A DNA stretch of 64,000 nt from Drosophila miranda (lineage: Eukaryota; Arthropoda; Insecta; Diptera; Drosophilidae): NCBI RefSeq assembly GCF_003369915.1, contig NC_046675.1, forward strand, positions 23,374,001 through 23,438,000, read 5' to 3'. Shown here one piece after another: positions 11,218-23,500 of the stretch (position 1 is its first letter; every line of letters starts with the position of its first letter). The position numbers and the translations under genes were made by a program. The notes beneath the pieces are model-generated. The model made no database searches, was not told where the DNA came from, and saw only the letters and a program-made list of their open reading frames with translations.

Positions 11218-12699
11218 TTAGTCGGTATCGTCGCGCTTCTTTTCGTATTCCTCGGTGTTTCCCGTGCCGGTGGGCGCGCTTGAGGTAGGCGGACTTATGT
11301 CATCCGGCTTGCTTTCCAGCGAGAAGGGCGGAATCTTGCAGTCAAAGGAGTAGCCATCCTCGCGCTCCAGCCGGAAGGTGCCCCACATATGTCCACTTGG
11401 CGCCTGCAGGCTAACATGACTGCTGTACTGGAAGGCGGGCAGCCGGGGGCTGAGTATGGGCTCCTGCCCAACCACGCCACGGCCACGGACCGTCTCCAGA
11501 GTGCCCGACAGGGAGAAGATGCGCCAATGACGCTCGCGCAACTGCACGCTCAGCTCGCCCAGGTTCTCCAGACGGATGCAGTAGCGCCACTAAAGAGAGG
11601 GATAAAGATTAATTGATATTTGAGACTTCAATCTAAGACGTACCCAATAGACGGAGCTGGCTGGCGTCTCCCTGCAGCCCATATAGAAGGGGATCACGGT
11701 GATTCGTACATTCTCAGTTGTCTCCTTGTGTACATCGCTCATGTCTAGCCAGGGATGGTTCTTCTCCTGCCAGGCCTTCAACGTTTCCTGCCCTACAAAC
11801 GGCGGATCCGAGTCCGGGGCAGGGGTCAGAAACTTGTCGAATAGCTCATGCTGTAGGGGCTGCTTTTCGGTGGAGCTGTAGGGCATGATGTCCTCGTGCG
11901 CCACATAGTCCAAGCCGGGTATGGCATACAGGCTGCGATTGGAGTCTTGATTCCCCAAAAACGTTACGGCTTCCGTTTGGGCCCGCTAGAAAGAGCTTCA
12001 GAATTAAATTCTGGCAGATTAGAGGCTACTTTTTTAGTCTTACAATGTGCGGGCAATCCCTTGTGTCGATGAGCACTTGATAGAAGGTTTGCACTTTGCC
12101 CCGGACCTCTTTGGTGTCCACCTGAGAGTGGGCCGATGTCTTGGCGGTACCCATGCTTGTGGTACTTTCGGAACGGCTGCCAGCGGGCGGTGGCACCGGC
12201 CAGGCGACATCGGCTGGCGTAAGAGTAGGCGATGTTGCAGATGTTGGCTTAACTCTAAGTGAAGCCTCTTTGGTTCCTTGTTCCAGGGGCGGAGTGGCCG
12301 TCGCCGTGGCGGTCGCTGTTGTCGTTGCGGTGATCTTGCTGGGATTGTGCAGATCACGGTCGTAGACACGGGCGGTCCATGGAAAGAGTATCACTCCACG
12401 GTAGCCAAAGATGCGGTGCAGGAATACCTGTCCGGTCTCGTATTTGTCATCCCTGGCCTCCACCAGACGTCCCACTTCCGCAAGCCTGCAACACGATTTG
12501 CATTATGCAATAATGATTCAAATGGTTTTGATAGGAGAGGCAAAGCAACCCACAGAAGGCTGCCAGCACCCCCCGAAGCAAGGACTCACTTGGTTGGATA
12601 AGCCGCATTCTTCTTGATGCCGCGCCTCAGCGTTATGTCGCATCTCTGGACTAGATGCCACCGCCTCTCCCATTGGAACACTTGCATCAACAGACCCAT
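11218..12699 (-). CDS. Poldip2: POLDIP2 homologue (YccV plus ApaG/F-box-associated domain)
   Basis: Homologue of human polymerase delta-interacting protein 2, a largely mitochondrial protein also found in the nucleus. Exons are 12699-12590, 12485-12044, 11985-11644 and 11589-11218, in phase for 421 aa. The start is the ATG at 12699 (MGLLMQVFQWERRW). The YccV-like hemimethylated-DNA-binding domain covers VGRLVEARDDKYETGQVFLH, GYRGVILFPWTARVYDRD and YQVLIDTRDCPHI. A Pro/Thr/Ala-rich insert coded by repetitive GCN/ACN codons splits it. The C-terminal ApaG domain includes VRITVIPFYMGCRE, YWWRYCIRLENLGE, RHWRIFSLSG, GRGVVGQEPILSP and HMWGTFRLERED. I recall the fly gene as CG12162. The insert is the variable part. 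Confidence 0.92.
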
Positions 12700-13365
12700 C
12701 TCATTCAACACTCGAGCTGAAATCACAGAGGAACAAGTGCAGAACCCGCCACTCGTCTTCGGTTCTGAGCGAGGAGGGGGCCAAGAGCAAACAAAACACC
12801 TTTATGCAATTATTTGGCCGAGTATTCCGGCACTATATGCTGCTGTCCTTTGGCTTTTGTGCTTTACATGTGCTTCAAATTGTACTTCCAAATTTTAAAA
12901 TTTATCCAGATTTCGACATTGTTATGAAAATTTTGATTTGTTTTCGGTACCAGAAAAAATACACTCGATTTCACTATATTCGATACCGATAGACTATTGT
13001 CCGGGTGACTTTGAATCTAAAGCTTGCAATTATCACAGGAGGATGGCAGTAAAATAAGGATTCAAATTATTTCGTAATATTATTAATCTGATATACTCCA
13101 ACTATTAAATTTTCTTACATTTCACCGATCAGCTGTAATTTGTTTAGTACTGAACTAAAGTGGAACGGCTAAGACAATATGAATACGTAAAAATGCAATT
13201 TCAATATCATATTTGACGTTTCCTTCAAGTGTTCATTCAGAATAATGTTATATTTATTTAATCCATTTTTTTGCACCTATTTGATTACATGAAAAGGAAA
13301 CCCTTAAATACGAATCGGTGTATTCGATCATAAAATGTAGCACGACAGTGCGTTTGGTAGAAGGT

Positions 13366-13447
13366 TGGTATATAATGGTATATTTTATTCATTTTGGTAT
13401 ATTTATGGTATATTTGTAAAATGAGACCGTATATTTTGGTATATTTC
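13366..13447 (+). repeat. GGTATATTT motif cluster
   Basis: GGTATAT occurs five times in about 80 bases. Two copies read TTTTGGTATATTT and fit the Drosophila core-promoter Motif 6 consensus KTYRGTATWTTT. The phrase AAAATGAGACCGTAT here parallels AAATGAGACGTTAT at 9953-9966 before mRpL44. Confidence 0.6.
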
Positions 13448-13468
13448 AGAGGGTCGATTAGCCCATTG

Positions 13469-13621
13469 TATTTTAATATTCCACCGAAAATAATGAGAAA
13501 TGAAAAATAATGAAAAATGGCATGGAACTACCAGAAGAATTTACCATCAGTAGTATTTGCCGCCATTTGCCTTAAGTCGATCAACTATTTAAATAGAGGG
13601 GGCTTAGGTGGGCTAAGTTCG
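13469..13621 (+). repeat. Dispersed sequence shared with the mRpL44 promoter, copy 2
   Basis: The partner of 9799-9926. TATTTTAATATTCCACCGAA (left block) and ATTTAAATAGAGGGGGC with TTAGGTGGGCTAAG (right block) are conserved; the centre has diverged. Confidence 0.6.
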
Positions 13622-13627
13622 ATTTCT

Positions 13628-13635
13628 TATCGATA
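13628..13635 (+). promoter_or_regulatory. DRE (TATCGATA) of the RpL35A promoter
   Basis: An exact TATCGATA lies about 30 bases upstream of a pyrimidine-rich stretch, CTCCCTCTTTCGCC (13656-13669), that resembles the TCT/TOP initiator of ribosomal-protein genes. DREF binding is inferred from the motif. Confidence 0.65.
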
Positions 13636-13967
13636 TACGATAAGTCCTGCTTGTTCTCCCTCTTTCGCCATTTGACATATTTCCGGTACGTACGCGATTT
13701 TTCTTCGGTCACTAAATAATGTAAAAATATACATGAAAATGCATGTAACTTTGAGAAATAGTGCCTCGAAAGACTCGGTGGATATGTGTGTTATGTTCGC
13801 AAATAGTTATTGTGCGCCTAGGAAGTGATTGGCTGTGCGATGTCTGTGGATGAAATAACCAAAACAAATGCTCAATGCCATAGCATAGGCCAACAACACT
13901 TCTTGTGAATATAACACAGTTCTGTGCATGTTTTAACGATGGAATTTTCTGCTCCAACAGTTAAGCC

Positions 13968-14571
13968 ATGGCCGACACCCAAGCTGCCAAGTCCGCTGCT
14001 GCTGCGCCAAAGGCCGCAAAGGCCCCAAAGGCTCCTAAGGCCGCAAAGGCACCAAAGGCCGAGAAGGTCGCCACCACCGAGGCTAAAGTGTCCGCCAAGA
14101 AGTACAAGCGTCACGGACGTCTGTTTGCCAAGGCTGTCTTTACCGGCTACAAGCGCGGTCTGAGGAACCAGCACGAGAACCAGGCTATCCTCAAGGTAGG
14201 TCCATCCTATTTCCTTCCATTGAGATTTTGATATAAACCAATGTCTCCATTGCAGATTGAGGGCGCCCGCCGCAAGGAGCATGGCGAATTCTATGTTGGC
14301 AAGCGTTGCGTCTATGTCTACAAGGCAGAGACCAAGAAGTGCGTGCCACAGCATCCCGAGCGCAAGACCCGCGTCCGCGCCGTCTGGGGCAAGGTTATCC
14401 GCATTCATGGCAACACTGGCGCTGTCCGTGCCCGTTTCAACAGGAATCTGCCCGGTCATGCCATGGGACACCGCATTCGCATCGTAAGTTTACCCCTCAA
14501 GTATATCTTGGTTTCCCCATAGCTAATGTTAACTGTTTCTATTGCAGATGCTTTACCCATCAAGGATTTAA
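13968..14571 (+). CDS. RpL35A: Ribosomal protein eL33 (L35A)
   Basis: Cytosolic 60S ribosomal subunit protein. Exons are 13968-14195, 14256-14483 and 14548-14571, giving 159 aa. The last exon codes only MLYPSRI and the stop. The N-terminus is an Ala/Lys/Pro extension of [12 protein letters not shown] type that is longer than in vertebrates and usual in flies. The conserved core then begins at [20 protein letters not shown] and continues with [39 protein letters not shown] and [26 protein letters not shown] lies at 14623-14628. Codon use is strongly GC-ending, as in highly expressed fly genes. The promoter has a DRE and a TOP-like start. Confidence 0.97.
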
Positions 14572-14639
14572 GTTAAAATCAACTTAAGTAATTGACCTGC
14601 AGAGTAAAAAAATCCGTTTTACAATAAATGAAACAATTT

Positions 14640-15190
14640 AAATTTAATTACAACCCAAACTTGGTGTTGAGCTCTCCCTGGTGAGCAGCCACGGTTCCAG
14701 TATATTAGATATCGTCGGAACTATGAAGCAAGGGGAATATTTCAACTATTGGAATATCTTATAGGCGTCAAAAACGTATATAGTTATGAAAGTGTTTTGG
14801 TTTTCTTCCTATCTTTCAGAGGAAAGATAGTTTGGTTTCGTGGTTTATGTTATGTTCGGTTTTAACTATTGAATGCTAACAGTTATTTCGGAACGAAACA
14901 GAACCGAACTTGCAGCAGGAAAATGCTTAATTTGGGGCATCTACCATGCTTTTCCATCTTGTTGGCATTCTCAAACTTACTCCCGGAACATATACAAATG
15001 AAAGAGATTCGAATAAAAAGGACACTTAAATTTCTTCGGCGATTCGAATCCACCTGATTTTTATTAGTTTGACAGCTGCTCCTGCAGCCGTTTCTTTGGA
15101 ATTCCGTGATTTTTTCTTAGTATTTTTCCAGCAATGACGAAACTGCGATTTAATTTGCGTCATAAATTGGTATTTTCAGCTAGTCAAAAT
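14640..15190. other. Intergenic sequence between RpL35A and PEK
   Basis: AT-rich, no coding sequence or motif recognised apart from the approach to the PEK promoter at the right end. Confidence 0.5.
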
Positions 15191-15192
15191 CG

Positions 15193-15202
15193 GGTCACAC
15201 TG
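15193..15202 (+). promoter_or_regulatory. Motif 1-like element at the probable PEK start
   Basis: GGTCACACTG preceded by G rather than C/T: one mismatch to YGGTCACACTR. It is followed by ~300 bases of leader with no other promoter motif, so it probably marks the PEK transcription start. Confidence 0.6.
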
Positions 15203-15318
15203 CACAGCAGCGTGTTGCGGGTGAAGACGAAAACAAAAATTTTCTTTAAAATTGTTTAATTTAGTTTATAATACAATTAGATATTTAAATTTGCTATTAT
15301 TGTGCGCGCCGGGAAGTT

Positions 15319-15447
15319 ATGAGGAAATGTGCGCCGACTTTGATGGGTGCTCCTGCTGCTGTTGCTGTTACACCACCACTGACCAAATTCGCGACAACAC
15401 GTCACCGTTGCACAAGCCAATTAATACATAAATTGTACATTCCATAA
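15319..15447 (+). other. PEK leader uORF 1 (42 codons), overlapped by uORF 2 (15327-15431)
   Basis: The first ATG after the inferred start (15319) opens 42 codons (MRKCAPTLMGAPAAVAV...) ending at TAA 15445-15447. A second ATG at 15327, in another frame, opens 34 codons (MCADFDGCSCCCCCY...) to TAA 15429-15431. They would precede PEK translation if the leader is unspliced. Confidence 0.5.
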
Positions 15448-15488
15448 ACACCGAAGAACAGTATCAAAAATCATCAGAACTTACGTAT

Positions 15489-15500
15489 ATGTACGTATAA
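15489..15500 (+). promoter_or_regulatory. Minimal uORF (ATG TAC GTA TAA) overlapping the PEK start codon
   Basis: The TAA at 15498-15500 shares its last A with the PEK ATG (15500-15502). This termination-reinitiation arrangement could tune PEK translation. Confidence 0.55.
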
Positions 15501-18500
15501 TGGGCATACAGGATGGACTGAATGGCATCTTCACGCAACGTCGACGCAACCTGATCCTCCAGCTGACCATGATCACCTCGATTGTGGCGGCAATGGCACC
15601 AGCGGCAGCAGGATCAGGAACAGATTCGGAACTCCAGCAGGCGGGCTCCAATCCCCCGCCGGCCATTACACACTGTGTGGAGCGGGACGACCGCCGGATC
15701 GGACGTCGGTAAGAAGAAGAAGCTAGGCGGCGAGGGTTGTGTGTGACCTTTTCTTACGCACTGTAATGAAAATGTTCTCGAATGTTCGCTTTTCACCACA
15801 GTCCCCCCCAAGTGCAGTGCCAGTGTAAAAAAGTAAGCAGCTAAGCAAATATTGAACAAAATGCTGTTTATAGTTGATTAAACTATTGGGAAAATTCGTG
15901 TTTACTAAGTCAGAATCGAGAACCGATGAGACGCATAGAAAATTGAGTGTTTTGTTCCCATTCCTAACCTTAGAATATCTAATTGATTCAAGAACAGCCA
16001 CTGATCCCTACGAAAATATCTATTGACCCTTCAACTACGCTTAAATAGTAGTATAATCAGGGAACGCACCTTATCAAGAATGCGGTGAGTCATGTGGACA
16101 AAAGAAAAAGTTAACTGTTTTTTAGTCTAGCGTTTTTGTTTGTGCCAGATAAAAAACACGGCTTCGATGCGATATGTTTAGTTATGCACACAGTATAAAA
16201 CGGGTTTCGTTTTGTTGATTTGCGTTGTTTTGCTTTCTGCGAGTGTATGTTTGTTTAAAACATTTCGAATTTCACCATTTCTTGCGTTTGCCTTGCCCGA
16301 CATTTGGAGGGCGCCATTTTCGGCTCTTCCGTGTGTGCGAGCGAGATGGCATGCCAAGAAAAAGGGGCCAAAACCACTTGTTGGCACGGCATCATCTGTG
16401 TCGGTCTCTCCCGCCGCACCTACCAAGCAAGCTGTCATGATGGCTGCCAGTGTGACCATTTTGCACAGGGTATCCTTGCATTAAGTGATGCAATATTTTT
16501 ATGCAATACAGAAATACCGATGCTATGCGGTGTAAATGAATCAATTAGCGATAAAAATAAATTTGTTGTTTAGGTTAGGGACCTGACCTGTTTTTCCTGC
16601 ATGAACAAAATTCTAATGTCAGTTTTGTTATCTCCACACAGACTCCTCTACATAACAACTCTAGATGGACGACTGAGCGCTTTGGATATAGCCAAGTCTG
16701 GTAAGCTGCGCTGGAGTGTGCCCACTGGACCTGGACCACTGATCTCATCGAGCATCCATCGCTTGGAACTGACGAACAATGGGCAATTCGTCCGCATGAT
16801 TCCCTCGCTCAGTGGTGGGATATACAAATTCGATGGTGACTCCATAGATCCCATACCCATTACAGCGGAACATTTGCTTAGTTCCAGTGCCAAGTTTAGC
16901 GACGATCTGGTCATATCTGGTGGCAAGGAGACCCGCACATATGGCGTCTCTGCCCGTACCGGTCAGCTGCTCTACGAATGCTCTATAAATGGCTGTGTTA
17001 ATGTCACGGCTGAGGGACGTGCCATTAACGACACTATCGAGGACGTCAAAGAGGAGCCGTTGCCTGACGATGCAGCTGATGATGATGACCACATTAGAGA
17101 TGAGGCTGGCTATATTGTGGCACATGATCCGCTGCTCGACGATGTTATTGTAGTGCGCCGCCAAACGCAGACTGTTCGTGCCGTGGAATCCCGCACGGGC
17201 ATAGAACGCTGGAATTTTAGCGTCGGTCAGCACGAACTGGATATGGTGCGGGCCTCAGAGTGTCATATGCAGCCCCGCGACGAGCTGGATCTGGCCGTGC
17301 TAGATGTGGATATCAAAGTGGTGGTGCCGGAGGGCATCATCTGCGCTTTCAGCAAAAGCAATCCCCACGACATGCTCTGGAAGTATAAGGTGAGTCGGAA
17401 CATAGACGGAACAAGCCCAGTGTTAAGTCAATCTTCTCCTGTAGTTCGATCATCCCATTGTGAGTGCTTGGAATACCAATGCCGACGACGAACTGAAGGC
17501 CGTTGATTTGTTCAGCTCGGCCCAGTGGTTGTGGGACCAGGATGAGGACGAGCTACTCAACAACAGACCAACAAGCGCGCCCTCCATATATCTGGGGATG
17601 TATGACAAGCAGCTGTATATACAGGAGTCGATCCGGCTACGCCAGGAGATAATGGACCAGACGCAGGTCTACCAGCAGCTGACAGGAGATACCAGTCTCA
17701 TGCCCAAGATACCCTGGAAGCCCATAGCAGCCAGTAGCCATTCCCTGGTGATCTTCCAGGCGAGCCAGATAGATCCCGAGGTAATTGGCGAAGAGCCGCC
17801 GACGCAGGGAAACGAACTAGTGCCATATGATGATCAGAATTTTGCTGTGGCTGCCCAGTCCGTGCTGAATGCATCGGAGTTTGTGAATGGCAACGGATAT
17901 TACTTCTTCACTGGATCCACTGAACTGGAGGGACCCTCGGAGTGTGGCACGAACGAAACACCCACTGGACTGCCCGCCATTGAGGCGCCACCCTCGTCTT
18001 CCGGCAGCAACAAAACTGGGGGAGTCGATGTTACCGGAAATCACAGCATCAATGATGATCTGGGCTTCAGCTTAGACGATATCGATGCTCCGGTGAAGGT
18101 TGTCATCCTGTCGCTGTGGTTCTGGTGGAAGGAGATTGTGGTTATTGCTTTCACCTCGGCGGTTATCCTGAACATCTTCATGGGACAACGGAATCAGCGT
18201 GTGGAACGCGAGTATTTGGTGATTGAACGGCATGTGCCGGTACAGACAGCCATCGAGGCGACTGAAGCATCCACTCAGGCGCTTTTAGGACCCGTTGTGC
18301 CAATGTCACATCATCATCAGCAGCACCAGCGTCCTGGCAACCGTTTTAGCTTTCCGGGCAGTGGAAATACACAGCGTTCGCTATCCGAGTCCACAACACA
18401 CTCGGGTGAGCATTACATCTCACGTTTCCAGACCGATTTTGATCTGATGACATGCCTGGGTCGCGGCGGGTTCGGTGTGGTATTCGAGGCCAAGAATAAG

Positions 18501-20096
18501 CTGGATGAGAATCACTATGCCGTCAAGCGGATAACGCTGCCAAATAAGGAGTCATCCCGGCAGCGGGTGTTGCGTGAGGCACGCACTCTGGCTAGCTGTG
18601 AACACCACAATATTGTGCGTTACTTTCATGTAAGTGATCTTTTGGTGCTAATCAGTGAAGAGATTATAATCAGTTTAATTTCGTTGCAGTCCTGGACCGA
18701 AACCCCGCCAATTGGTTGGCAGGAGGAGGAAGATCGCAAGCTGCTGGCCCACGAGCTCTCAACTTCCATACAAATCGAAACGCCCGACGAGAGCACATTC
18801 CCCTCACTGGCCGATCAGTTTCAGGAGAAGCGGCAGCAACAGCAACAGCTTTTGTCCTGGGTCTCGGATGCTGCCAATAGCACAGCCTGCAGCCATGACT
18901 TTCACGGCAATGGAGATACTGGACTACGAAACATCAAGGAGGAGTATGATGACGATGAAGAAGAGGACTCGCTTATTGAGTTTCGCAGTGAGTCGCGCTC
19001 GGCAGCATTGCGAGCAGGTGTTCAGCAGGACGATGATGACGATGAGGATGACGATGATGAGGATGATGAGAATAAGAGGGAAGGACCACTACATCGCAGC
19101 TCCGTGTCTATTGATATCCACTCTGCGTCGTTCGATTTGAAGAACATTAACTACTCGCAGCATCCGCTGGTTTCGAACTCTTTTCAAATCGAATCCGTAC
19201 GCTCCAAGGGCAATGCCAGTGACGATGCCGGGGACTCCGATAGGCTGCGAAAGAAACCACTCACTCTGGCCCTGGCCCAGAATCACAATAACAATCCTCA
19301 TCAGCCAAATGGCAGCCATGGCACACCTCCGAGTGCCACCATGCAGAATGGAGTGGTGGCCAAGCCCAGTAAGGTTTATCTCTACATCCAGATGCAACTT
19401 TGCCGCAAGGAAAGCCTTCGCGACTGGCTGCGTGAGAATCGGACCGAGGCTCGGGTCTCGCACATTGCCGACATCTTCCATCAGATCGTTGATGCCGTGG
19501 ACTATGTGCACCTGAAGGGTCTCATTCATCGTGATCTGAAGCCAAGCAATATATTCTTTTCGCAGGATGGTAAAATTAAAATTGGAGACTTTGGCCTGGT
19601 CACCGACATGGCGGACATACCCAATCTGGTAGCCAAGTGTGGCGATCAGAGTGGCCTTCCTTCGTGTGCTCGGCACACGCAGCAGGTGGGCACCCACCTG
19701 TACATGTCGCCAGAGCAGCTGCTGGGCCGCCACTACGACAACCGAGTGGATATCTATTCTCTCGGCTTGATCTTCTTCGAGCTTCACGTGTACTTCTGCA
19801 CTGAAATGGAGCGGATCAAGACGATGCGGGCCCTGCGAGAGGGCCAGTACCCGAAAGACTTTGCCAACAATTACCCCGGACAGTATGAGCTGCTACAGCA
19901 AATGCTGTCTGCTGATCCCGAACAGCGGCCACAGACGAAGCAGCTGAAGAATCAGCTGCATGATATTCTGAAACTGCCCGTTCACCTGGCAGACGGACGC
20001 AGCGAGCAGGCGGCTCTGGCTGAGGCAGCCCATCGCTTGAGTCGCAGCCGCACCTTCAGCAGCTCCAGCGATCATCAGCAGCATCAGAAGATTTAG
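15500..20096 (+). CDS. PEK: PERK, ER-membrane eIF2-alpha kinase
   Basis: Senses unfolded protein in the ER lumen and phosphorylates eIF2-alpha. Exons are 15500-15708, 16642-17389, 17445-18629 and 18690-20096, in phase for 1182 aa. The start is followed by a hydrophobic signal segment (LILQLTMITSIVAAMAPAAAG). The lumenal IRE1/PERK-like beta domain starts LLYITTLDGRLSALD and includes KLRWSVPTGPGPLISSS and GIERWNFSVGQHELD. The membrane span is about residues 536-567 (VVILSLWFWWKEIVVIAFTS). The kinase has GRGGFG (658-663), Lys680 in YAVKRI, HRDLKPSN with Asp996, DFG Asp1014 and VGTHLYMSPEQL. Its N- and C-lobes are separated by a long acidic insert (about 715-940) with runs of Asp/Glu. The 933-base first intron carries an antisense Motif 1. 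Confidence 0.97.
15709..16641 (+). other. First intron of PEK
   Basis: Intron from GTAAGA to CTCCACACAG. It contains a GC-richer stretch at about 16270-16460 with a GCCATTTT motif and an exact Motif 1 on the minus strand, hinting at an internal antisense promoter. No spliced coding exon was recognised. Confidence 0.6.
16448..16457 (-). promoter_or_regulatory. Core promoter Motif 1 on the antisense strand of PEK intron 1
   Basis: On the minus strand the sequence reads TGGTCACACTG, a full match to YGGTCACACTR. It would drive transcription away from PEK exon 2 towards exon 1. No supported product is known. Confidence 0.5.
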
Positions 20097-20575
20097 TGAT
20101 AGACTACGGCCCGAGGCAGACACCAATTTCAGTCATCTGTTAACATTTCGTTTGTAAGTTATTTACTAAAAGTGTCCCATCGCCGTTTCTGTTTTAATCA
20201 TCCTCTCACCTGGCTATGCCTCATCCGCTGACCTCGGAAACTATCTGTAGGAAAGGAGGATCATTTATTGGTAGCATTCTATTTGATAGGTTTTGTATTA
20301 CGTTCACCTTTTAAACTCTTGCGTGTCGCAAAGTGCTTTTGTTTATAATACTTATAATTAATATACATATGTATATTGATGTACTCCCAAAAAAAACAGT
20401 CGCTAGAATAAGTTTCTGAGTTACGATTTACGATTGAGTTGTGCCCACCCCAAATTGTTTGTCCAAGTTTTTTTCCTATCGAGGTAGCCCCCTTCCTGAT
20501 TTGTGCTATCAGCTAATGCGAAAGTTTGTTTTTAGATCTAGGTGATAAGGAGAAATAAAAGTGTTTAAAAATACA
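20097..20575 (+). other. PEK 3' UTR
   Basis: Non-coding sequence after the PEK stop, ending with AATAAA at 20554-20559. Confidence 0.6.
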
Positions 20576-20579
20576 AACA

Positions 20580-23500
20580 AATGGAAATGTTCTCTAATTG
20601 CTGACGGCGTGATGTTCAACCATAATTGATTTTATTAATGACATGACATTGCCAGGTGATTGTCTGGGGGAATACAAGTACGCTATAGTACCTGCGAGGT
20701 TGGGGTACTAAAAAATGGTTTTAAATTTTTTTTTTATTTTGTATCACTTTATTTTGTGTTTTATTTGCGTCTTTTGCGCATTTTCCAAAAACTTTCTCTA
20801 CAGTACTAACGATTAGTCGTCGAATATTCTCATGCCACACTGAGCCCAATTTGTTTGTAGACAATATTCGGGTTGCGGCTTTAATTGTTGTTATATATTA
20901 AATTGCTTAACATTTAGGGTTCGGTGCGGTTTACGAGCTTCTGTCCGATTAAACATTTGTTTTCTACGCTTCATTGCAATTGTTTTACAAAAATTTAACA
21001 GAGATCCGTTTTTATATTAGGCATTTTTAATAATAGGCATCTAAATTTAGCTGCTGCTGCTGCTGTCACTTAATGTTAATTAGATGGCTCTGAACAAACA
21101 ACAAGCGGCTGAAGCATTTGATTTATCAATACATTATTTAAATTTTTAGATTTTAATTATTATATTGCTACACTAATTTAATGTATTTCCACTTGCGTCA
21201 TTCGGTTGCAGAGGCAAGGCGTTGGTTGCTTAAATTTACAAAAATTCAACAATTGTCCATTGTTGCGTTTTATTTTATTTATTGTTTAATTTCCTTTCAA
21301 CTGTTTTAGCGTTTAGCATTTATTTTATTTTCCAAAAATTAACAGCCATTTTGACGAATCTGTAAATGTTGAAAATCAAAGGCAAAAACACGAACCAAAT
21401 ACATACAATTATATTTAGATTTACTCGTATATATGTATATGGGTATATATCATATAAATATGTCGATGTTAGTGCTTGCCGTTTGCTTACTTGTTGGGGA
21501 GACTGTGGAAATAATGTATGTTTCAGTGTTGGAAAGTGACAGTGGCCATGAACACATTTCTCTAGTTGGGATCAGTTCAGTGCTGGTGAACAAAGAATGA
21601 AACATTTTTGATACGGGAAAAGGGGGGGTTTACAAGTAAGCAACCTGAGCTATATTTTTATTTATGATTTGTTAACAATATATGTCCTTTATCAAAGCCA
21701 CATTTATAGAATTTGTATTTCATATTTATTAACAATATCTTTTTTGCAAATTCTGTATCATATAATGTGTGTTTTATTATCGCCATTCCATTGTTTACCC
21801 TTCAAATAAGTTCTAAAAATTTGTTTTCCATTTCGGTTTTTTGTAATCTTAATTCTTTCCTATATTCTTAGCCGAACACTCAACTGGGAGTGGAACCAAA
21901 TTTGGCAGTGCGCCCAGTTATCTACTTTGAATATCAGTTAGGTTTAGAATTATGTATATACGTACGTAACTACATTAGTTCCCCCATTAATACTTATATT
22001 GCTGTAAAAGTCGGTTCATAGCATTTTCGCAAAGTTCATTTTGTTGAAATCTCTATGTACAAAGTCAGCCTTGATTGCTTTTCTTTTGAGTTGTTTGAGT
22101 TTGTTGCTGTTTGAGGTGAGGAAAGAGATCGGTATGGTATGGTCTGTATTCATTACGTAGTAGACTCTCAGTTAAATCAGCTACACAGGCGGTGTCCAAC
22201 AGATAGAGTGATATACGTTATCTAACTAACTAAATGTGACCGCTACACTATACTACACAAAACACCTGCTGTTGCACCTTAACCCTTATTTCTAGCCTTC
22301 GATTCTAGCCTAAGGGTGAACGGTTTTCGTGTATGTCATGGTTAATGCCGCTATCACTAAAAATAATAACACAATCGTCGGTGTTTTGTGCGTTTTAATT
22401 ATATTCTTAGTTTAGTGTGTATCGGTTTACTATGACATAATTGTTTGCATTTAGGCTTCATGCTTAGGGTTCTCTACACGGTGCTTAGCTTAGTCGTTTT
22501 CCAACACTTCTCAGCAAGTCAAGAAGAGCCCTAAGCTTTCATTCACACTTGTGAGTGCCTACCTATAATTTTGTTCTTGTAACATCTTTCCCTACAGGCA
22601 ATGAAATGAGGTGCAGCAGATAATTATGGCTATAAATCGATTGAGCAGTGTAATGGCATGATTGTAATACTACCTCAACTACTTAAGGCTATTTATTCTA
22701 TTTCCCAACTTGACTTAAAGTTACGTAGTTCTTGTAGTCCAGTTTTTTTTTTGTTTGAGACTTGACATTCGCTGACGCTTTGTTTGTTGTTTTGCTTAAG
22801 AACTAATTCTTGAAATGATCACAACGTTAAAGTATGTTTATCGTACATATATGTATGTATGTATGTATGTGTATGTATAGCTTAAATATAGATATTACTT
22901 ATACGATTTCGGTTTGGTTTCCATAACAAGGTTATTCGTTCGTTACATAAAATGTATTGTAAATTATGGTGGGATTAATTGCCTATTTACGATTCCACGA
23001 CGAATAAAATAATAACTACAATATACCGATAATAGCGATAATAATTAAATGAAATCCAAACTTTTGCAATTCGTGTACATCTTCGGGGATACTCTTATTG
23101 TTTTCTGTTGCATATTCATGTCAGCTGCTCCTCCTGCCTGGCTCACGGGCATTGAATTGCAAATGCAAATGCGAATGCAAAAAAGTTGTCAGCAGGAGGA
23201 TGAGAGGATGTTGGTTGGCTCTGGCTTGGGATCTGGGTTCTGAGCTTTTGCTCCTGGCCAAATGTATCTGGGGTTCGACAGCCATTGCAATGCCATTCCA
23301 ATTCCCATTCGCATTGCCATTTAAATGAGCGGAGCTCTTGCCAACAAAAAAGCGATGCGATAAAAGCAGCCAGCAAAATGTTGTAATAATGGCAAACAAA
23401 AGAAGAGAGGGCAAACGAAAAGAAGGGGAGTCGACACACGGGGACAACTGCAAAGTGTGGCCACTAAAATGTATGCTAAAATATGCATCTGCAGGCAATG

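Larger units (their letters stand above)
12700..13960. promoter_or_regulatory. Intergenic region and 5' leader upstream of RpL35A
   Basis: No coding potential seen. From left to right it holds the Poldip2 promoter side, a cluster of GGTATATTT motifs at 13366-13447, the shared block at 13469-13621, a DRE at 13628-13635 and a pyrimidine-rich start near 13655-13668. A likely untranslated first exon ends at a GTACGT donor (13686); the leader intron would end at CCAACAG, 13960, just before TTAAGCCATGG. Confidence 0.55.

Noticed and set aside
13687..13960. Possible snoRNA in the RpL35A leader intron
   Set aside because: Ribosomal-protein introns often host snoRNAs, but I could not find matching C/D boxes or an H/ACA two-hairpin layout.
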